Positions 1 through 11,222 of a DNA stretch of 64,000 nt are shown here, piece after piece (position 1 is the first letter of the stretch; each line of letters opens with the position of its first letter). A model generated the notes under the pieces. It made no database searches. It was given only the letters and a program-made list of their open reading frames with translations, and was not told the DNA's origin. This DNA is from Trichobilharzia szidati (Eukaryota > Platyhelminthes > Trematoda > Strigeidida > Schistosomatidae): contig OX235271.1 in the NCBI GenBank assembly GCA_944472155.2, positions 96,795,256 to 96,859,255 on the forward strand. Reading direction: 5' to 3'. Both the position numbers and the translations under genes were made by a program.

Positions 1-664
1 TTGGGAATTATTATCTGCCATGATTTGGAAACGAATGCTACTAAGGCTTTTCGAATAATACTGGCACTCTGAAGGGCTTTGAAACGCCTAGATGAGTTTA
101 TGTTTAAATTACTCTATGCAACGTATGTCAGGCCTCACCTAGAATAATGTATACATGTGTCTAGCGAGGAATGAGGCGCTAGTCTTAAAAGTAACAAAAA
201 GGGCATGAATCAAATTAGTTAATGATGTCTCTGACCTTCCTTACGAGAAGACGACGTAACATTTAATTATTTTCCCATTATCTTGCCGAAGGCATCGAGT
301 AACTTGATTTAGGTATATCGTATATCAAAGAGTGATTTATGTGGTGACATTTTTAACCTCTTCTCTTCCTCTAGGAGACCTTTATGAGGCCACCATTAAA
401 ATGTGATCAAATCGCAGACAAACAAAATAGGTGTAGAATTTCAGTTCTCACATGGGGTGGTCAATGACTGCAACTCACTACCTAGGCATGCGATATTATC
501 TCCATCAGGGACCGCTTTCAAAGGAAAAATTAGATCTCGGCAGGATTACATTTTGCAAGGATTAACACAGGCCGCAACATCGTACTATTCTTTATTATCT
601 TTAGATGAAAGGCTGAAAATAAACTCAGAAAAGGACACAGTTACTAACAACTTTTCTTCTCCAT
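1..664 (+). pseudogene. CR1-like LINE reverse transcriptase, 3' end (left palindrome arm)
   Basis: Broken frames read like the C-terminal part of a CR1/jockey-type non-LTR reverse transcriptase. A segment like 'DLG(V)I' is followed by 'YVRPHLE', then 'VNDVSDLPYE'. The last piece (403-666) contains 'GVVNDCNSLPRHAI', matching the usual 'RVVNDWNSLP' motif near the end of such proteins. Several stops and frameshifts make it a pseudogene. The upstream catalytic part is cut off by the window edge. The right arm carries the same segment in the opposite orientation. Confidence 0.7.
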
Positions 665-3250
665 GACTAAATCGCCATTTACTGTCTATCATTCCCTAAT
701 TAAATTCTACTTCAAAATCAATTATTTCAAATTATCATTCTACTAAAAAAGGTTAACTTATTTGTTTTTCCTTTTTAGATATCTTTATTTATGTGTGCAT
801 AAACCCATACATACTATATTTTGAATTTTCTATCCTAAAAAACTATCCCAGCTAGCAAAATTCCACTACAGAAAGTGGGACACTATCGAGCATTTTCTGC
901 AGTGAACCCAAAGTGTGTCCCAAAGTTTCCTCAGTGTTGCCGGAGCCAATGCTACCTACTGTATGATACAGACTATTATTCTTTAACATACGCCTTCTTG
1001 TAATCTAAGGGAGTTTGAGGTGAGGAGAATTAGAAAATTTTAAAAACAGAAATGATATTTCTTTTAAGCATTACATTTCGCTCATTCTTTGTAAAAAAAA
1101 GGATGTCATTTCAAATGCAGCAGAATATATTTAAGGACTGGCAAAACGCGGAACAATCTGTCTTCCGAAAATAATTGATGCTTACAGATCAGTATATGAA
1201 GAATCGGTTCGGTTAGTTAATTTCTAGTTAATTAATTTAAAAGCATCCTTTATGTTTTGACAGACGAATATTTTGCTATACCGGCTTAAAGACAGCAAGA
1301 TTTTCTAAGGAAATTCCTTTTGTTTCTCACTAGTTTTTGCATGGAAAATTTTATACTGTGGTATGAAGTGTTCATAAATAATATGTTGCGACAGCCTTAG
1401 TCAAATAGATAGATTTCCACAAATCTTGCCTACCTCCCATTTCATTTTGTTTCTGAGCGCTCCTGAAAACCCCGTTCCTGGTTTTCTTGATCGGATATTT
1501 TCTTCTTTCACTCATTGAGTTATTAAACCATAGCAACTTTAGATTTTGATTTTGTACCAATTAAAAGTGCAATGTTCCACAGTAGTAAAAGCATCAGACG
1601 TCGTTGGTTGAAAACCATCATTCGCAGATTATGTAGTTATTAATGAAATTTCACCATTGCTTTGCTTGTGTATTCAGAAGTTTCAGATAATAACATATGG
1701 ACTATTCATCTTCGTAAATTATAACAAGGAAGCCTTCCCAATGAGTAACATGACTCAGCACTGGTTGATGTGACCTGAACCACTCCCAAAGCAGTGCTAA
1801 TAGGGTAGAATAAAGTAAGTAAGGTCACTGTTGGTTCCTGTGATCACCCAAACATTACTGGTGCAGCTATAAATGATTTCACAACATCGCTAGCCGGCAA
1901 CGTCATTATCACTAAATGGTGGATTCTGACCCTTCAAGTTGACTAGCTATGATGAAGGTATGTTGTCAAGAACGCAGGTCGTCAGGCAAGTTGTTGTGTT
2001 TCATTCTTTTGTCTCTGCAAGGTCCCCAACTAGTCACGCACGCATTTATCCTGAACAACATCGGTCACGAAATATATTTCGTATTGTCTAGCTTCTATCC
2101 TGACTTGGATTACTGATTCTTTCTAGTTTCACAGATCAGGTAAATTTGAGATTCTTACAGCGCGCAGAAGCTACGGTTATCACTTTATCCTTACATTTAA
2201 ATCCATAAGAAGTCTCTAACTACTCATATCAATCATCCGAGTGCGTCTTATATCCTATCCGTCTTCAGTCTGTGTCACTGGTTTGGATGTAAATGCAGTG
2301 AGGATCTACTCTTGCTTTAGAGGCAGTAGTAACCGGAGATAACACTTTATTCTGTAACCAGATAAAAGCTTGGGAGTTATGTTACCACGCTACTTCATTC
2401 TATCACATTTGCTCCATGTTCAAAGCATGGCTTTCGTTTCCAACCTAAAACCCAAGTCGAGTATTAGGTGGAGCCAACATTAGATCATGAGATATAAGAT
2501 TTCTAGCCTAACGAAGAACAAATAAAACATCTTGCACTAGCAGCTGCCTTACCCCCATTTGAAGGTTTAAGACTGTAGCTAGGAGAATATCCTTGGTCTT
2601 AGTGTTTAAAAATATCAGTCAGGTGTGTAAATTAGTGCAGTATTCACGACAAATATCCTTAACGATTTACGTCACTGGATGGTGGTGGAATAATTCCAAG
2701 AGATCAGATCAGTTGCTGAACTGGTCGACTCACACAAATCTTTATTGCAGCCTATCTTAGACACCGCATATAGCTCCCTTGATTTTCTAAATATTTTATT
2801 CCAACGCTAGACCAAGTGAAAGCACATTGACTTTAAGTTACACGGGTTCACAAATGTGTGTGAACTTTTCACCCTGGCTTACATTAGAACAAGGAACTTC
2901 ACACAAGTGACTCAGCTTTGTGTAGCCGTTTCCTTATGACTGATAAGTTTTTCTTTGCAAATCGAGTCCAACAGAGAATATGGTAGCCATCTTCTGTCTA
3001 AACGAAATGGCAGAGTGGTGGCCAAAACTCATGTTTGTATTTTTCTTAAGTTCGTCATTGTCCAATGTACATAAACAGAACTTTGAATGGGCATAAATAT
3101 AGTGCTCTTTAGTTATTTATGGAGTGTTGTTGGCAATCTGAACTCTCAGGAAGCTGGCCAGTCTAGGCAGTGAACGGGTTATGCGATCAAAATATACATC
3201 TACATAAAATGGATAATAACACGACAAAAATAAACACTGTTTCTGGTTAA

Positions 3251-3290
3251 CGAGTTCAGAGCACAGATTACTGCTCATGATCATATCAAG
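3251..3290 (-). ncRNA. Hammerhead-like remnant in left palindrome arm
   Basis: On the minus strand the segment reads gatatgatcatgagca, then a loop, then tgctctgaactc. It parallels the PLE-associated motif at 53970-54010 (gatatgattatgagca, loop, tgctcgaaac). The GAGCA/TGCTC stem II is kept, but the GAAA core is altered to tGAA. It is a decayed ribozyme-like relic. The right arm carries the mirror copy at 4063-4103. Confidence 0.35.
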
Positions 3291-4062
3291 TCACTCACAA
3301 AACTTTTTGCTTCATTTATATACATGAATATTTTAGTAAAGCGTACTACAGCGATAAAAAATCACTCATCTCATTCACTTCTATTCATACCATTTCTTAT
3401 GTCCGTGTTACTGACTTCTGGTTCATGGTTAATTCATCGGTGCACCTTAGCTGGACAATTTAAAGAACTGGGAAACTGCTTAGAGTACTTAGGAAACGGT
3501 ATTAATAATTCTTTAAGTTAATTAACACTGTAGTGAGCTGTGACACTAGGCAGCTGCATCGACAAATGGTGACTAACTGAGTTTTAACACAGAACTCAGC
3601 ACAGAAGTGCGGCGGTTCAAGCTGTTACATTCCATACTTAAAATATTATGCTTAGTAATGAGCAAAAAATATCTGATGAAATATTTTTTGCTCATTACTA
3701 AGCATAATATTTTAAGTATGGAATGTAACAGCTTGAACCGCCGCACTTCTGTGCTGAGTTCTGTGTTAAAACTCAGTTAGTCACCATTTGTCGATGCAGC
3801 TGCCTAGTGTCACAGCTCACTACAGTGTTAATTAACTTAAAGAATTATTAATACCGTTTCCTAAGTACTCTAAGCAGTTTCCCAGTTCTTTAAATTGTCC
3901 AGCTAAGGTGCACCGATGAATTAACCATGAACCAGAAGTCAGTAACACGGACATAAGAAATGGTATGAATAGAAGTGAATGAGATGAGTGATTTTTTATC
4001 CCTGTAGTACGCTTTACTAAAATATTCATGTATATAAATGAAGCAAAAAGTTGTGTGAGTGA

Positions 4063-4103
4063 CTTGATATGATCATGAGCAGTAATCTGTGCTCTGAACT
4101 CGT
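4063..4103 (+). ncRNA. Hammerhead-like remnant in right palindrome arm
   Basis: Mirror copy of the motif at 3251-3290, here on the plus strand. It keeps the 5-bp GAGCA/TGCTC stem but has a changed GAAA core, so cleavage is unlikely. Confidence 0.35.
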
Positions 4104-6685
4104 TAACCAGAAACAGTGTTTATTTTTGTCGTGTTATTATCCATTTTATGTAGATGTATATTTTGATCGCATAACCCGTTCACTGCCTAGACTGGCCAGC
4201 TTCCTGAGAGTTCAGATTGCCAACAACACTCCATAAATAACTAAAGAGCACTATATTTATGCCCATTCAAAGTTCTGTTTATGTACATTGGACAATGACG
4301 AACTTAAGAAAAATACAAACATGAGTTTTGGCCACCACTCTGCCATTTCGTTTAGACAGAAGATGGCTACCATATTCTCTGTTGGACTCGATTTGCAAAG
4401 AAAAACTTATCAGTCATAAGGAAACGGCTACACAAAGCTGAGTCACTTGTGTGAAGTTCCTTGTTCTAATGTAAGCCAGGGTGAAAAGTTCACACACATT
4501 TGTGAACCCGTGTAACTTAAAGTCAATGTGCTTTCACTTGGTCTAGCGTTGGAATAAAATATTTAGAAAATCAAGGGAGCTATATGCGGTGTCTAAGATA
4601 GGCTGCAATAAAGATTTGTGTGAGTCGACCAGTTCAGCAACTGATCTGATCTCTTGGAATTATTCCACCACCATCCAGTGACGTAAATCGTTAAGGATAT
4701 TTGTCGTGAATACTGCACTAATTTACACACCTGACTGATATTTTTAAACACTAAGACCAAGGATATTCTCCTAGCTACAGTCTTAAACCTTCAAATGGGG
4801 GTAAGGCAGCTGCTAGTGCAAGATGTTTTATTTGTTCTTCGTTAGGCTAGAAATCTTATATCTCATGATCTAATGTTGGCTCCACCTAATACTCGACTTT
4901 GGTTTTAGGTTGGAAACGAAAGCCATGCTTTGAACATGGAGCAAATGTGATAGAATGAAGTAGCGTGTAACATAACTCCCAAGCTTTTATCTGGTTACAG
5001 AATAAAGTGTTATCTCCGGTTACTACTGCCTCTAAAGCAAGAGTAGATCCTCACTGCATTTACATCCAAACCAGTGACACAGACTGAAGACGGATAGGAT
5101 ATAAGACGCACTCGGATGATTGATATGAGTAGTTAGAGACTTCTTATGGATTTAAATGTAAGGATAAAGTGATAACCGTAGCTTCTGCGCGCTGTAAGAA
5201 TCTCAAATTTACCTGATCTGTGAAACTAGAAAGAATCAGTAATCCAAGTCAGGATAGAAGCTAGACAATACGAAATATATTTCGTGACCGATGTTGTTCA
5301 GGATAAATGCGTGCGTGACTAGTTGGGGACCTTGCAGAGACAAAAGAATGAAACACAACAACTTGCCTGACGACCTGCGTTCTTGACAACATACCTTCAT
5401 CATAGCTAGTCAACTTGAAGGGTCAGAATCCACCATTTAGTGATAATGACGTTGCCGGCTAGCGATGTTGTGAAATCATTTATAGCTGCACCAGTAATGT
5501 TTGGGTGATCACAGGAACCAACAGTGACCTTACTTACTTTATTCTACCCTATTAGCACTGCTTTGGGAGTGGTTCAGGTCACATCAACCAGTGCTGAGTC
5601 ATGTTACTCATTGGGAAGGCTTCCTTGTTATAATTTACGAAGATGAATAGTCCATATGTTATTATCTGAAACTTCTGAATACACAAGCAAAGCAATGGTG
5701 AAATTTCATTAATAACTACATAATCTGCGAATGATGGTTTTCAACCAACGACGTCTGATGCTTTTACTACTGTGGAACATTGCACTTTTAATTGGTACAA
5801 AATCAAAATCTAAAGTTGCTATGGTTTAATAACTCAATGAGTGAAAGAAGAAAATATCCGATCAAGAAAACCAGGAACGGGGTTTTCAGGAGCGCTCAGA
5901 AACAAAATGAAATGGGAGGTAGGCAAGATTTGTGGAAATCTATCTATTTGACTAAGGCTGTCGCAACATATTATTTATGAACACTTCATACCACAGTATA
6001 AAATTTTCCATGCAAAAACTAGTGAGAAACAAAAGGAATTTCCTTAGAAAATCTTGCTGTCTTTAAGCCGGTATAGCAAAATATTCGTCTGTCAAAACAT
6101 AAAGGATGCTTTTAAATTAATTAACTAGAAATTAACTAACCGAACCGATTCTTCATATACTGATCTGTAAGCATCAATTATTTTCGGAAGACAGATTGTT
6201 CCGCGTTTTGCCAGTCCTTAAATATATTCTGCTGCATTTGAAATGACATCCTTTTTTTTACAAAGAATGAGCGAAATGTAATGCTTAAAAGAAATATCAT
6301 TTCTGTTTTTAAAATTTTCTAATTCTCCTCACCTCAAACTCCCTTAGATTACAAGAAGGCGTATGTTAAAGAATAATAGTCTGTATCATACAGTAGGTAG
6401 CATTGGCTCCGGCAACACTGAGGAAACTTTGGGACACACTTTGGGTTCACTGCAGAAAATGCTCGATAGTGTCCCACTTTCTGTAGTGGAATTTTGCTAG
6501 CTGGGATAGTTTTTTAGGATAGAAAATTCAAAATATAGTATGTATGGGTTTATGCACACATAAATAAAGATATCTAAAAAGGAAAAACAAATAAGTTAAC
6601 CTTTTTTAGTAGAATGATAATTTGAAATAATTGATTTTGAAGTAGAATTTAATTAGGGAATGATAGACAGTAAATGGCGATTTAG

Positions 6686-8070
6686 TCATGGAGAAGAAAA
6701 GTTGTTAGTAACTGTGTCCTTTTCTGAGTTTATTTTCAGCCTTTCATCTAAAGATAATAAAGAATAGTACGATGTTGCGGCCTGTGTTAATCCTTGCAAA
6801 ATGTAATCCTGCCGAGATCTAATTTTTCCTTTGAAAGCGGTCCCTGATGGAGATAATATCGCATGCCTAGGTAGTGAGTTGCAGTCATTGACCAACCCAT
6901 GTGAGAACTGAAATTCTACACCTATTTTGTTTGTCTGCGATTTGATCACATTTTAATGGTGGCCTCATAAAGGTCTCCTAGAGGAAGAGAAGAGGTTAAA
7001 AATGTCACCACATAAATCACTCTTTGATATACGATATACCTAAATCAAGTTACTCGATGCCTTCGGCAAGATAATGGGAAAATAATTAAATGTTACGTCG
7101 TCTTCTCGTAAGGAAGGTCAGAGACATCATTAACTAATTTGATTCATGCCCTTTTTGTTACTTTTAAGACTAGCGCCTCATTCCTCGCTAGACACATGTA
7201 TACATTATTCTAGGTGAGGCCTGACATACGTTGCATAGAGTAATTTAAACATAAACTCATCTAGGCGTTTCAAAGCCCTTCAGAGTGCCAGTATTATTCG
7301 AAAAGCCTTAGTAGCATTCGTTTCCAAATCATGGCAGATAATAATTCCCAAGTCCTTTTGTCTGCTAGCATCAGACAGTTCTGCTTTCCTCAGAGAGTAC
7401 GACGTGTGACACATCTCTCCTAAGGTCATTAAGGTGCTTTTTCCGGAAATAATTACCTTTCATTCAATTTATCTAGGCCACCTTGTAAAACTGACCTATC
7501 ATCATTATTAATTCCATATCTTGATGTCATCCTCAAATAACGATGAAGACAAGGTAACAATTTCTGGTAGTTTGTTTCCGTACATTGGGAATAACAAGGG
7601 GTCTAATACAGTTCCCTTTTAGTACCCCATTGGGTACTATTTTCCACTCCGACAACACACTAATAACCCTTGCCTTTTGTCTTCTACCCAGTAGGTGGTA
7701 CCTAAACCGATCATATAGGGATCGGTCTAATCCGAACTCTTTTAGTTCACTGGGATCTGAATACTATACTTTATGGAATGCTTTACTAATATCGTAAAAG
7801 CGACAAGGTTTTTATCCCTGGTTTCTACATAAATTCCCCAAATAACAGAAAGTTTATCACGAAGAATCGGCCTGGTTGGAATTTACGCTAATCTTCCGGT
7901 AGCAGGTGAAGTTTTTTTCATATGAGCTAATTGTTTCTAATCCCTTTGCTATATTGCAAGTGGGACTTATAGGCCAGCAGTTGGATACTACTTACCTACT
8001 ATTTTTCAGTATCTGCTATAACACCAGGTTGGCGTCTTTCAGGTATTACTCCTAATTCAGGAAGCTTGTT
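6686..8070 (-). pseudogene. CR1-like LINE reverse transcriptase relic (right arm and beyond)
   Basis: Read on the minus strand from about 8070 down, decayed frames follow the order of a CR1-like reverse transcriptase. There is a 'WPIS' segment (usual RPIS), 'FQPGR' (usual FRPGRS), 'YDISKAFHKV' (motif A, usual YLDFSKAFDKV), a 'GVLKGN' segment (usual GVPQGS, motif B), 'FEDDIKIW' (motif C, usual FADDTKIY), 'KDLGII' and finally 'VNDCNSLP'. The catalytic box reads EDD rather than ADD, and stops interrupt all frames, so it is inactive. The part below 7351 is the right palindrome arm; the part above 7351 continues as single-copy sequence within this window. Confidence 0.75.
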
Positions 8071-9590
8071 CTTAAGACTACATGTATTTGTGTAACACAC
8101 TGATACACCTGTGTTCATTCAGCCTATAAACAGAGGTCTTGTAGACATAGGTTTCCGAGACCTCACTAACGAAACTTCACTGATAAGTTTAGATGTACCT
8201 TGAACTCCTAGATGTGATTTATTTTACAAGGGCTTTCTGTAGGCTTACAGAACAAGAGGAAAAAATACATCAGTTTCGCATCGCAGAATCCTTGTATCAC
8301 ATTAGGACATGGGCAAATCTTTGAGCACTAATAAAGACATTTCCGTGCTACCCAAGGAGTCTAAGCCATCTTACCTCTGTCTACCATATTATGGGGCTTA
8401 TTTCGCTATAGAAAAGAAAATGAAATGCAACTTTCAATTTACGCTAAGTAATTTAAACACCTATGGTGGCTAAAATATATCGTTCAGCTGTTCATCCTCT
8501 TGAGGATCGTCTGCCTATGTACTAAATCCATAACAAAGACATTTATATTAACTTTGGAAAATATGGTTTTCCTATATAATGTTATGATGAAACTGTGTGA
8601 GCGAAAACATGATACAGCTCCGTGGTCACCGGATTACTAAAAGAGCAGCTGTAATCACAAAAGTACCAATCATTATCAATCAGAATAATCAGACTTGAAA
8701 TTTTGGATTTTACCCTGATGTGTGATGAATAATGATCATGGTTATGAGGCCTTATAACTGCTACGCAAGATGTCCTTTCCCCTAATTAGTAAAACTCTTC
8801 TTCATATTTATAAATTCTTCTATCAAAACATTAACAGACTTGTTGCCCATTGATTAATCAATGATTAAATTATTTTTTGTAGACGTAAATATTCTATCAC
8901 GGTTGAAGTGCTTGAAGAGTGTAGGCCTGCAAAGTCCAAAATCGCTTACTAATCAACCAACCAATACTCTGGCGAAATTAAATTCTTATCAACGAATATC
9001 TTGTAATACCTTAATGGTAGGTGAGTGAATTGTTTCATTTGTGCTATTTAGAAAAATGTATTTTGTTTAACTTTCCTTTTATGCATATTGATTAGTAGGT
9101 TCACAATCATAAAATGTACCTGACTTCGAAGAAAACAAGTTTTCAGTGCTCCTTTTTATCTAATGACAGTTTTCTAGCTAATTTTAGTCCACACACACTG
9201 ATACAAAAATAAAGTTATGCAGTACTTTAGTGTTTCAATCTGTCATTTTTCTAAGAAATAATTGGGGTTTTTATATATTCATATTTCATTTCATTTTTTA
9301 CATTTGTGCTACTGAGAATTATGAGAATTTGAATCACCATAGTCTTCTTCAGTGCTGTAATTTCAATCGGTCCATTTCGCTGTCTTTAACTCTCTCGCCT
9401 TCACATTCCTCTTGCAAGGTTATTTTTCATCTCTGTTGTCTCCACTTTTGAAGAATAACAACTTGACTGAGAACGGGATTCTTACACCAAAGAGACTAGT
9501 CATTTCTGTAAAGTTTGTTAGATTTGTTAGATTTTACTGTTTGAAGCCAAATTTTGAACTAACTGTCAGAATTATTTAACTCAAGTCTGG
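8071..9590. other. Intergenic or intronic stretch without recognisable gene
   Basis: AT-rich DNA with only short unconvincing frames. No repeat family was recognised here. Undetected 5' exons of the LRRC49-like gene could lie in it. Confidence 0.5.
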
Positions 9591-9599
9591 ATTTTCCGA

Positions 9600-9836
9600 T
9601 CGATTGATTGGACCGAAGTACTCGGTCCTCAGGTTGAATTGTCAGCTTCTTGTGCAGATGCTTCGACGATGTCTGGTCATGTTACTTGAAGACAATTGGT
9701 TGATGGTGACTAGCAGTGGAATCCAGGATGCGCATTTCGTCCTATTTGGGACTCGTCATCTGGATGTACCTGCATTCAGCAGTGAGTGATGGTGTTCCCA
9801 CCGAGGCTCGAACCCAGTGCTCAAACATTTCAAACT
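9600..9836 (-). mobile_element. Sm-alpha-like SINE with hammerhead ribozyme motif
   Basis: Read on the minus strand, a Pol III B-box-like segment (gggttcgagcc, about 9807-9818) precedes a hammerhead motif at 9717-9774. The motif has stem I atccag/ctggat, a stem II gtcc/ggac closing an aaata loop, the GAAA box, and a very short self-complementary stem III (tgcgca) before the cleavage-site TC. This is the order and near-exact sequence of the Sm-alpha schistosome element, from knowledge of that family. The first core box reads atgacga instead of ctgatga, so self-cleavage is doubtful. A partial copy in the other orientation follows at 9838. Confidence 0.8.
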
Positions 9837-9837
9837 A

Positions 9838-9912
9838 TGGGTGACGAGACCCAAATAGGACGAAGTGCCCAGCCTGGATTCCTATGCTAGTCACCATCCA
9901 CCAATTAACTTC
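9838..9912 (+). repeat. Partial Sm-alpha-like hammerhead copy, inverted partner
   Basis: Plus-strand fragment with 'tgacga', a stem II around an aaata loop, a damaged GAAA box (cgaag) and the right strand of stem I (ctggattcc), then 'tagtcaccatcc' as in the minus copy. It forms an inverted pair with the element at 9600-9836. Confidence 0.7.
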
Positions 9913-9998
9913 TAACTGTCAGAATTGTTTGTATTCAACTGTTCAAAGACCAGCATATCTATATATTTTTGATTTTCAAATTTTCTATTGACCGTTAG

Positions 9999-10256
9999 CT
10001 GATCAAGAAGATTCTACGCAGGATACATCAGTTAACCCAATTAAATTAATATCTAACATAGCTCATGGTAGCAGTCTACCACATCTACCTGTTATAACAC
10101 AAAATGACTTGATCACTGACAATGAACTGTCAACAACATCAATGTCAACAGCAATCCCTTGTTACAATTTTAATCATCCTAATGGATTTCGTACAACATC
10201 ATCATACAGAAGGAGGAGATTTAATCCTAAATATCAAAAGAAAAGTGATTTTTCAC
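9999..10256 (+). CDS. LRRC49: Probable N-terminal exon of LRRC49-like gene
   Basis: After a pyrimidine-rich stretch and an AG at 9997-9998, a frame stays open from 10001 for about 85 codons: Ser/Thr/Asn-rich, then 'SSYRRRRFNPKYQKKSDF'. Composition resembles the next exon at 15038. The 3' limit is uncertain. A donor at about 10256 (cacag/gttttt) does not match the phase needed at 15038, while a weak GT near 10240 would. This region is poorly conserved in the family, so assignment rests on position and splice-like borders only. Confidence 0.4.
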
Positions 10257-10785
10257 ACAGGTTTTTCTTGTTACCTTACTTTCGTTTATAAGTTTCAGTG
10301 TTTCGTTGTTCGTTTTTATTTTTATTTTTCACAATATTTATTACTTCATTAGACTTTTAAACCCTCTTTTAGCTTTTCATTTGTATTAGGTCGGTAGTAG
10401 TTTCAACTTTTATCAGTAAGTTCATATTTTCGGTCATATTTTTAGTGTATTACTGAATTCAACTGTGCATACAGATAATATGAACTATGTAGCCATAGCA
10501 ACAAATGAACAAAGTGCAATAGAGACTATGAATTTCATTCAAACATTTTTTTGTCAAGTTGAATATATCTACATGTACAGTAGAGTGTCTTGATAAAAAT
10601 AAGGCTGTGGAACAGAAATGATAATTCATTTTTGCATTCTACTTGCTATTGGTAACAGAATCTTCCAATTGTTGAAAGTAGATTATGTGTAAATGCTGAG
10701 AAATGAAAGTTAGCTCGTTTAAAGAAAAACACCTAACAAGCCAATCAAATGTAGTCTCAGTCACTTTTCAGTTAGACTGGATGGA

Positions 10786-11222
10786 GGATTTCATCATGAG
10801 CTGACATCCAGTTAAACAAAATCCCTACAAAAACCAATACCACTAGCGACTGGTCCTATTCAGGCAGTGACCTGGGGTTCTAGTGGAAAGCCGTGACCAA
10901 TAGGGTACAGCAGGTTGAAGATGAGGCAGTAACTCATCGAAGAAGACATTGCGAAATGGTCGCGCTATGTCGTGAATTGTCGTGAATTCATCAACTGGCC
11001 ATTGGATCAGGTCTCAGTGGCTTAATGGTCTACGAGCTAGCTCGCCTTGTAACCAGAAGGTCCTGGGTTCGAACCGTGGAGGCGGGTGCGTACCGATGAA
11101 GGGTCCCAAACTAGGACGAAACAGCTGTCCAGTACTCCCTGGTGGTTTCCCAATGGTTCTCTAACTGATGTCAGCTCATGATGAAATCCAATCAGACAAA
11201 ATCCCTAAAAGACCAATACTTG
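10786..11222 (+). mobile_element. tRNA-headed hammerhead SINE (family A), near full length
   Basis: A long 5' region (from about 10848) leads to a tRNA-like unit with A box (tggcttaatgg, near 11020) and B box (gggttcgaacc, near 11065). A hammerhead-like motif follows at about 11090-11140: gatga core, stem II gtcc/ggac with an aaacta loop, GAAA, palindromic stem III (acagct plus gt) and cleavage-site TC. The 3' tail ends in 'agctcatgatgaaatcc'. A short inverted piece of the same tail lies at 10786-10808. This is the reference copy for family A here. Confidence 0.75.

Larger units (their letters stand above)
1..7351. repeat. Giant inverted repeat (palindrome), arms about 3.67 kb
   Basis: The first base pairs with position 7351 and the two arms stay complementary to 3672 and 3681, leaving an 8-base spacer (3673-3680, ctgatgaa). 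I noted five differences between the arms: four substitutions (near 457/6895, 2453/4900, 3302/4051 and 3352/4001) and one single-base deletion in the right arm near 4967. The arms are therefore at least about 99.8% identical. Each arm carries the 3' end of a decayed LINE reverse transcriptase pointing inward; the rest of the arm (about 660-3670) has no gene I recognise. The left arm is cut by the window edge, so the palindrome may be longer. It may be a recent inverted duplication or a fold-back sequencing/assembly artefact. Confidence 0.95.

Noticed and set aside
3324..3521. 65-codon frame present in both palindrome arms
   Set aside because: No recognised motif; duplicated only because the arms are copies of each other.
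3673..3680. Palindrome spacer ctgatgaa as a hammerhead core
   Set aside because: It contains CTGATGA but there is no GAAA box or stem II; coincidence.
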